Shown here: positions 1-64,000 of the stretch, piece by piece
Layout: the number at the start of each line of letters is the position of its first letter
Position numbering within the stretch: position 1 is the first letter of the stretch
From: Fasciolopsis buskii
Lineage: Eukaryota; Platyhelminthes; Trematoda; Plagiorchiida; Fasciolidae
Direction of reading: 5' to 3'
Length of the DNA stretch: 64,000 nucleotides
NCBI GenBank assembly: GCA_008360955.1
Contig: LUCM01002475.1
Span: 299,475 to 363,474, forward strand
Notes under the pieces: model-generated
Seen by the model: only the letters and a program-made list of their open reading frames with translations
Told to the model about the DNA's origin: nothing
Databases searched by the model: none
Position numbers and translations under genes: made by a program

Positions 1-3000
1 TTATGCAAAATTATGCAATCAGCATTTGGGGTATTAACTGATTCAAGGGAGAACTTGGTGTCGTTTGAATCGAGATGGAATAGCCCAGAGTACAGGCCGT
101 TCAATATAAGCATGGATGCAATATCACTCGAGACCAAAAACCGACCAGAGAAGCATTCGTATCCCATCCATATCTCGAGACAGTGACCGATACCACCAAG
201 GCGCAGCACAATAATAGACATGGCAGAAAAAAATTTGGTCAGATCAAACTGAGGCCATACTTCAGAATGATGGGTTCGGAACTTCCGGTACCAACCACGA
301 ATTGGCAACAAATTGCAATGAAATTCAATAAATGTGTACAAAAACTGACTGAACTTGGTCGAAACTTTCAGTTTTACCACGTGATTGGTGTCTTCTTCAG
401 GGACTCAATGCTCATAGTCGTCGCTTGGGCTGACGACAAACCCGCCGAATGTGACATGATTCCGGAAGAATAGCATACTGGAAGTGGAGCGAAGATAGAA
501 CTCATTGCATGGGAATCGACGAGTCAGTGGCTTTGTCTCGCTTTCTGGTATCGTCTTGACCGCTGGGTTTGGTTTGGTCTGTGTGAAATGCCAGATGAAC
601 GAAATTGTACTTTGAAAGTGAACAATGGTCGGCATCGGTTTCAGATAACTCGTCAAATCGCCGACAAATTAACCGAGTGTCAACAGACGCGAAGTTTTGC
701 TTGATGAGCAGTCTTTACTGAATCTATGAGAGCTCTACCTAAGCAATCTGTCAGCCAAGTAGTTGGATTTCCAACCGATCTCCATAGTCGCGTTTAGGTG
801 TCAGTGGCTGCAGCATTTGACTGCATACGTCTCTCAATACTTTAGCTTGGTCGGGTGAGTGTCTCGGTCTCCGAGCTGGCTACTCCCGCTGGAGGCCTCA
901 AGAAATACTCCCAAATGACAGACTTTTCAAATAATCTGTGCAGGGGAATTCAAAGCAGTCTTCTAGCATCGGAGATGTTCCCATGAAAGAGAGAGGACAA
1001 AGGCGATTGCCCTTTGCCCGGTATTGGATTGATTGATCATTGATAACCAGCCTAGGGGAGTTGGATAAACCCTGATTCCAAGCCAACCACGGAAGGTGCA
1101 CAAAGCATACGGGTGTGCTCACTGGCATCTATGGCAAGGTGTACTTGGTATCCAGGATGTCTAACCCATCCGAAGGGAATATGAACAGAGCAATCAGTCT
1201 CCGGCTCCTGAAAGGTGCCAAATTCTTCATGAGTGAACAGAATACTTGTAAATCTGCAGTCAACAGAAATACCGGCTGATTATTTCTCACAGCCCTCTGG
1301 GTACTAAACCACACTTCGAAAATTTTAATCTAATCTCGGATCAATCGGCATACATACTCCACTGTTCGACATGGGCATCTGCATTTCACGACGATGCTGA
1401 TTTTCAAAATGGAGACATCGAAGTGATCTAACATAATAACACCCGGACCCGAATTAATGATACGAATAGGAATTGCTCCAAACTCCGGGTGCTCGACTGA
1501 GGATTGTAATAAGATCATGACCATTGCAAATCAAGTTCCATGAAAGCTGACACTTCTAGTCCAGTGTTGGTTTTCCTATAATTATTACTCGATTTGTCGT
1601 TCCCTGTGCTATTTGGTCATGACTTGTACTTTTGGATAGATCTATCGAGTCTGGCACTGGTCTTGGAAAACCAAAAACTTGATATAGGATATTTTTATGG
1701 ATTCAATTATCTGCTTGCTGAATTTTAATTGCACGGCAGACGGACGACCTCCACTTTCTTGAGAATCACGTGATATGAAATGAACTCAAGCATTGTGGAC
1801 TGTCGGAACATAGAAAGTACACGTTTAGAAGTGTTTGTCCTCCGTAATTTCGACTGATGCAACAGTAAACTGCATTACAAGAAGTACAGATGGAAATGTT
1901 GAAGACTAAAAATGCGGAGTTTATGGATCAAAATTTTTCCGCGATGAAATTTTATTCGACAGACGAGTTCCGCTCTACATGTAATATTTGTGCGCACAAG
2001 CAAAATTAATGTTGAAGACCTGGATTGGTGAGAGAAGACTAATAGACCATCACCGTTATTTTGCATAAAAATTGCTATTACTTACCGTATACACAATTGG
2101 GCCTCACTTATTTCACTCCATTCCTCCTGTTGGAGCCTAGAAATCCAAAGAATTCTACGCAGATTTTCAGCCTTGTTCTTTGTGATGATTTTTTGAACGG
2201 CCAAAAGGCCGTTTTTTCAACCTCTGGAAGCTGGAAAACACAAGTGCTATGGGATAAGAAACGTGGCCCAAGTACCTGATAAGTTTGCGTTGTAGAATCT
2301 CTATTACGTAGGATAAATGTATCTGACTCGTAATATCGCTCATGCTATTCGATCCATACAGATGGGGCCGTCGCCGATGAATATCAAGAGCCACGATGAC
2401 ACAAGGCTGACGCCTAACTGCATATCCGACGAGAACAGTGGTTCAAAATGAAGCCGCAAGGCATCAAATATCTCGCGGCTCACAAGTACTACTTTCCTGA
2501 TGGGGTCGAGACCGCCACCAAAAATTTATATTTTATGTGAACAACCAGACTCATACAGAATCCAGTTACACGTCGTACAGCTATCTTCTCACCCATTACC
2601 AGCTGGTAGATAGTTTTCTGATTGTCTCTCAATTACTCGATTTGGACTTTTTATTCATAAGATACTTGATGTCACACTGTACCCTGGTAGCCTAGCTTCT
2701 TGCATACGAGGGAGAATAGATGAGATTGTTATGGGCCTTAGTGCAAACCAAGTTGTCAAGAATGGCACTTGTCAACACCGGAGGGCTATTAAGGTTACCA
2801 TTTAAGCTGTATGAACTTCCCCTAAAAGGCTTACGGTTATGATCCTACTTCACCTACTGCAAAACCCTCCACGTCATCGAGAGATGGTGCAATTTAAACC
2901 ACTAAGTTAGAGAATTGGTTTAGCCGCACTGTTCGTCCCGTCGGGAATTGAACTACAAGGTACATTTCTCCACAGCAATATTCAGCCAAAAAGGGACCGC

Positions 3001-5700
3001 CTTGACATACCCTTTAGTGTGCTGCTGGGAAGAGCTTTGCAGGCGCTGATGTGGTGAAAAAATCAAAGTTAATTGGTAATATGTAGTGCACACAGGCCAC
3101 CTTAATGATGGTAGTTGCCACACTATGGACAAACGAAAAAAGGATGGGGGTAATTATACCAGCTAGATGCATTATCCTCACTGCTGTAAAGAACAAACCG
3201 TTATGATAGAAATGACAGACCAACGAGTCTGAACGAGGCGAGATTCACAATGCATCGAAAAAGCAATGCATGCGCTTTTCCGACATTCAACAGAAGCATT
3301 ATTGACAAGGGAAAGTTACATGCATAAAGAATTGGCATTTAGTTTCCTTGTGTTGCCTTATTCTGTTAATATTTACTACAAGTAAAACCGCGCACCTTTT
3401 GTCACATTGTTGCCCCCCTTCAGGAGGGGAATCTTAGTAGGTTTTTCTCAATGTTACAAGTTCAATTGCTAGATCAACCAAGTATTCCGCTTGCTTTTAT
3501 CTTGGACGTCGCAGCCCCTTATCAGAGAGCCGTCGGCGTACAATTGCATACGACTTACGAAACTCATCTCATAACATGCAATCTGTTTTTTAAACCACCG
3601 GGAGACACTTAGGAAAGTCAAATAAACAAACAGTTCCAAAATCCTAATTGGTCTGCAGTTTTTAATGCATTAAAAATGGTCCGCTGACAAATTACCACTC
3701 AAAAGAGCTATGCGATCATTCAAGTCTACTTTAACCAGTCTTTGAAATCATTAGGATATTCAACCACGCAAGATACACCCCTCCATGTTCTGATTCGCTC
3801 ACTCGGCTTTACTAGAGGAACCTTTGAGAAAATATCCTCCCGGTATTTTGGACTCTCGAATATCCTGACCTAATTCCATTACAACGGTTGAGAGGGTATG
3901 CGTCCTGGCTGTGCAATCGGACGCTTTAGCCAAACACTAAGGGATACAAAGGTGCAGATCAACCGCGGTGCATCGCTGTTAGTGGAACATGTAATTCGAT
4001 TCCTGGTGAGTTGAAGGTTGCCGAAATAACTTGGAAGCGAGAAAATGCAAGCAGGTACTCGAACACGAGGAATTTTTGCTTGCTTGTGCCATGCTAAAGC
4101 ACCGCAATACAATTAACCGCTGATCTGTGGTTTGTGTACTGCATGCACTGATGTGGGTCGAACTAGAGTAGAATTGTCTCGGTGATGGGCACGCAATGGT
4201 GGATGGTCACAATTCTTGAGTTTTGATTGCCCATTCGAAATGATAGGTGTGGCTACATTTATTTATACTGCTCCTGCAACTTCTGCTCCTTTGGAAATAT
4301 TTATTTTCATCATACTTAGTGCACTAAAGACAACCCGTATGTTTAAAACAGAAAATAATAAATAAGTAGATAATAAGGTTGTCTGTCGTTGCTGGCAATT
4401 CGTACATGAGTGAGTGAATGTAACGAGATTTCGATTGAACAGGTTTGAAACGGATGTAAACAAGCACCCGTTGCTTTCCACGACCACTCAATTATGTGAG
4501 GAGTAGAAGTGTGAAAACAGCAAATAAGAGGTCACGACAATCGAGCACATTATCCACTTGGAATGCGCCGGCTTCTCTCGCAAGTTGGTGGGCGAGTAGA
4601 AGAAGCAACAGGTGGAGTTTTGGAAGCTAACTGGAACGTGCGTGCTTTCCTCGGCCGGTAAGCGACGGATCGAAGAGCAAGCTGTCGTCATGTGGGACTG
4701 AATTAAACTGGGAGAAGTAGGTTGGACGAATCAAACACGCAAGGTTCTATGTATGCATAGGTAACTGGCACTGGATTAATATTGTCGGTGGAAGAGCAAG
4801 AGAGTGAACCAAATGTTGAATAAACCAACGTGTGCGCGTGTCTGTTCAGGTGGTTTGTTAACAAACGGAGCAAAAATGGTGGAAGGGATAAAAATGTATT
4901 CTGGCATGAGAAACAGTAGTGAATGGGGCGAGCAATAGGTGTTATCAGAACCGGGTGGGGAGATTTGTGTATGTTTATCTGTCTCCTTCGCCCGCCCGCT
5001 TTGGATCTTCCTACTGCATCTCGTTAGACCAAGGACAGATAAATAACTGTGAACCAGGGTCGAGGAAGCAGTGGTAAGCAAGTGCAACGGGAACAACAGT
5101 GTACATTAGAAAGTTAGTCTTGGTTAGGGGTGTGACTCGGGGACCTGGCTACAAAAGCATTTGCAGATCACAGGCAGCTGACTGACTTAATGAAAAAACA
5201 TGTGCAAACAAGTGAAATGGAAGAGAACGAAAAAAACAACGGTCACAGTGGAAATGAGGGAATGTGAACAAACTGTACCGACTACGGGAACGTCCGATGG
5301 CCTGAAGAGAGTTGGAGCAAACAGACGAGAAGCAAAGAAAAGAAGAAATTTTAACCACAAGAGTATCTATATAACCACATCAGAAACAGCGCGAACGTTG
5401 TTGAGAAATTGAATCATTCAGACTGGCAGGACAATCGGAAACGATTAAATATGCAGCAAGCGTTTGAACTTTGAATTAGAACGTATGATGAGATTTGAAG
5501 AGCACGAAAATGAAGAGAAGCATGGCATTGGATGGGAACACTGATATGAACCAAAGGGGTAGAGCCAGCATATCGGACTAGCGCAGCCAGTGATAACAAA
5601 ATACGAATGGACAGAGAGACGGGTTAGCGCATAAGCATTGAATATGAATAGGGGAGACTTCGGTGGGATAGAAGTAAGAACAGATCACAGCAATAAATCA
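1..5700. other. Left flank, no gene recognised
   Basis: Only short ORFs (under 110 codons, many using non-ATG starts) occur here. None resembles a known domain and no chain of splice-compatible exons is apparent. A 97-codon plus-strand frame at 183-473 is not recognised. The stretch about 4260-5700 is purine-rich on the plus strand and probably includes or follows the DYRK1 3'UTR. Confidence 0.5.
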
Positions 5701-5715
5701 ATTACAGCACGTAGA

Positions 5716-5721
5716 TTTATT
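5716..5721 (-). terminator. Candidate poly(A) signal for DYRK1
   Basis: The minus strand reads AATAAA about 570 nt after the stop codon. It is the first canonical hexamer I found downstream of the stop, so it is a reasonable 3' end, but a longer 3'UTR using further hexamers near 4258-4300 is equally possible. Confidence 0.35.
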
Positions 5722-6289
5722 GGATTAATCCACTAATGTGCGAAGTTGAACAGAATGGTTTATAAATTGGTTGGTGGTGGCCATGCATTACGGCGCATGA
5801 AACCGAGATAATCCCAGAAACCATGAGAAAGCATGTGAATATTTCAGATGTGGGACTGCGAATCGCAGAAGTGACGAAAAATTAAGTTAGGGAAACAAGT
5901 GCATTTGTATTAAATGAACACGGCAATTGATATTTGGGAGGAAGAGAACTGTACAGAATGAAAGAAGTCTGCGTGCGGATAGCAGCAACAGACGATTGGG
6001 CTAGATCACACGTACACCGAGTTGCATTGTGCGTGTACGAGACAGAATGAATATTTGTCAATGGAAATCAACCGGCCAGTTAATAACAGCCAGTAGAGTA
6101 ATGAGCAGGATAGATGGAGCAAAAGATACGCCTGATGACTAACTACAGTTGCGCAACCTGACGAGAAAACTAGGGAGACGCATCAACATTTGTATTTACG
6201 AAGGTAGCGACCACATAGGAGGTAGCTGTGCGTATTCGTTGGCTTTTGTCCTTGTATGCTCTCCCGACAACAAGATAAGAACGCACTGA

Positions 6290-62255
<55,966 letters not shown>

Positions 62256-62493
62256 AAGAACATAAATCGCTAATTCAGGGGATTAGCATAATTTGCCCAC
62301 AGTGCACATCCGAGCGAAAGAAACAGCGGTCCCAGTATGGCGCACTGAAATCCAGTCTCAACCAATATCATCACGTAGCTCTCAAATGCGTTGACGAACT
62401 CACACGAAACAGGATATTAAATGCACACACCACGAAAGCCAGTGGAATGATGGGAACAGATCGGCTTTACTTGTTTCAACTCATCGGGTGCAC
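62256..62493 (-). promoter_or_regulatory. DYRK1 5' leader with a possible splice or trans-splice acceptor
   Basis: On the minus strand a pyrimidine-rich tract ending ccttccttccag stands immediately before 62493, giving a plausible acceptor 238 nt upstream of the start codon. Flatworms add spliced leaders to many mRNAs, so this could be a cis or trans acceptor. A very short upstream ORF (ATG AGT TGA) follows it. I see no TATA box or other core promoter I would defend. Confidence 0.3.
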
Positions 62494-62611
62494 CTGGAAG
62501 GAAGGAAAGCAATAGAAAATAAGGTGAGCGAAAACAAAAACAATAATGAAAAATACAATGAGGACGGATATTCACTCTTCGAGTTCCTCGAAACGCACCA
62601 CATCGCCTGCT

Positions 62612-63049
62612 CTTAGAATATCTTATTTAGGCGTATGAAACTCAGTAGATCGCACTGGTTGGGGTTGGGTGGCATGTTACGCATGGCGAACACTCGTCTA
62701 CCATAGCGTACCCTATGTTGCGTTGCTCCCACGTAGTGAAAAATACCATGTGGAGGTCAACAGATGAAGTGGTAACGAGAAATGAGATAGGTAGATGTCT
62801 CGCTTCTTGGTTGGGGTCCGAAAGACCCATCAACTGACTGGCTGGAGACACTGAAGGATGTAGCAATGAAACGGGAACAAAGGTGATCGTGTTGTCATTT
62901 TCTGTCGAATCAGAATGATTGAAAGAGTGCGTTTGTACAGTTAGACTGAGTTCCGTGCGTTGGCTACTACAGCATTTCTATCTTTTGCCGTCTGTGTAAG
63001 TTCACTTTGTGTCCACCCTCGACATTCACTGTTTATAGGAATATGTGAC
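62612..63049 (+). mobile_element. RTE 3' end, plus strand
   Basis: The sequence resembles the RTE C-terminal block (TRLP.RTLC-like frame near 62690-62730) and then the shared 3' tail: a tggttggggtccgaaagac stretch, gggaacaaaggtgatcgtg, and an end at cattcactgtttataggaatatgtg, aligning with the tails ending at 55826 and 19076. It lies upstream of DYRK1 exon 1. Confidence 0.65.
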
Positions 63050-64000
63050 CTTGGGGAAAAGGCAGTGGTCAGTGAGGCTTGCGTTGCTGTTTAGCCCTTA
63101 ACGATGATGATCCACAGAAAGCCGATCTTTTTGTCCTATCTGGCTTTATCTGGGTGTTCCAGCGATGCGGCGATGATTGAACCTTTGGACGCCCTCCACA
63201 GCTCATCTAAACTACCATCTTTGTTGATCCCGGCTAGTTTAGATGTGACAACGTTGAACAGAGTTTTGATGTCCTCTTGAATCGTTAATATGGACGCGTC
63301 GACTCTGCGATGCGGTTGGATTTTCTGTCGTGGTGAAATTCGGAGCGCAAGGCCAATGCGTACCCGTGTATGGTTTGTGCCGTTGATGTTCTGTTACGCC
63401 GCCACGGTGTGCTCGACAATCTTCGGTCGATGATAGAGAACGCACCAAGATATGGCCGATCTGATGCACCGCTCTACCGTCGTTGAAGCACCGTGTCAGT
63501 AGACGCCTTTTGGAATGCTAAAATCGGACGTTGGTGACGACCGACGATTGAGGTCGGCAAACGAGTTGATGCAAGATGCCCATCCAGCATTTTAAGCCGA
63601 AAGACCGCTACTTTACACAGCTCTCCCGCTTACTGACCCGGAGCTGGTTTCAGTAAAGAAGATGGGAACCATAGTGTGATAAATATTTGATAGCAATTCT
63701 GAATTATTTACCAGTACTCCATTGTTAATTTTACTAAGTACAAATCTTTTTTACAGTTGACACTTGGTTAATGAGATGAGTAAAGCCTTATAAACCGGCC
63801 TCTCGTTCTCACTTCTATTATATGACCAACTGAAACCGTACTACACATAGTTCCTGTATTCTATTCGAAGTGGCCCGCTCTGACCGTTGTTGTTAAAACG
63901 CCTAACGGGGGCATTCGAAGTTGTGCAGATTTTCCAACCAAGCACTTTACAACTTCAGCGCCATCCATCTCTATTGCCAGAGTATATATTTACTGTGCAC
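63050..64000. other. Right flank, no gene recognised
   Basis: Minus-strand frames between about 63100 and 63470 (for example one with NVVTSKLAGINKDGSLDELW) may be degraded coding sequence of a repeat, but I do not recognise a family. An upstream non-coding DYRK1 exon or the promoter could lie here; nothing in the sequence fixes it. Confidence 0.4.

Noticed and set aside
183..473. 96-residue plus-strand ORF at the left end
   Set aside because: It begins with a non-ATG codon, no family is recognised and no compatible neighbouring exon is visible. It may be an exon of an unseen gene, but nothing supports it.
2870..2960. tRNA-like or SINE-like motif (gtcccgtcgggaattgaac)
   Set aside because: Only a T-arm-like stretch is visible, with no A-box partner at the right distance.

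Overview
This window is animal nuclear DNA, most likely from a flatworm (probably a digenean trematode). The reasons are one very large intron-rich gene with GT-AG introns of 1.5-13.3 kb, introns packed with decayed RTE-type non-LTR retrotransposons, a Gypsy-type LTR element fragment, tRNA-derived SINE-like sequence and long (TA)n tracts. The species cannot be named from the sequence alone. I see no prokaryotic or organellar features.

The only host gene I can support lies on the minus strand and fills positions 62255 down to 6290. It is the orthologue of the protein kinase DYRK1A / minibrain. Nine coding exons join with matching phases into one open frame of 1739 codons. Exon 1 (60786-62255) carries a long low-complexity N-terminus ending in the conserved DYRK1 segment; exon 2 (55091-55583) begins with the basic nuclear-localisation segment and a polyglutamine run; exon 3 (42838-43599) and most of exon 4 (37657-38300) form a Ser/Thr/Gly/Pro-rich insertion of about 590 residues; the end of exon 4 through exon 8 (8955-9282) encode the DYRK homology box and a complete kinase domain of about 325 residues; exon 9 (6290-7080) encodes a Gln/His-rich tail. 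All catalytic signatures are present, so the kinase looks active.

Everything else recognisable is repeat DNA inside the introns or flanks. Two nearly identical composite arms (10468-13602 on plus, 19380-22302 on minus), each a Gypsy fragment joined to an RTE reverse-transcriptase fragment, lie in opposite orientation on either side of exons 6 and 7, which encode the catalytic core. A second, shorter inverted pair (14577-15032 and 34967-35422) brackets exons 5-7. Two direct-repeat pairs (27623-28542 / 45386-46305 and 51812-52349 / 56716-57253) are also nearly identical cores set in more diverged same-family sequence. The repeated pattern suggests ectopic gene conversion between intronic repeats, or an assembly artefact. 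Single N characters at 11982 and 21070 sit at exact duplication joints and keep the artefact reading open.

The left flank (1 to about 5700) and the right flank (beyond about 62500) contain no gene I recognise, apart from an RTE 3' end at 62612-63049. The most unusual observations are the 590-residue insertion splitting the DYRK1 N-terminal motif from the kinase, the inverted repeats able to pair around the catalytic exons, and a 66-bp copy of the extreme RTE 5' end flanked by a 12-bp target-site duplication, which may be a small structured RNA module.
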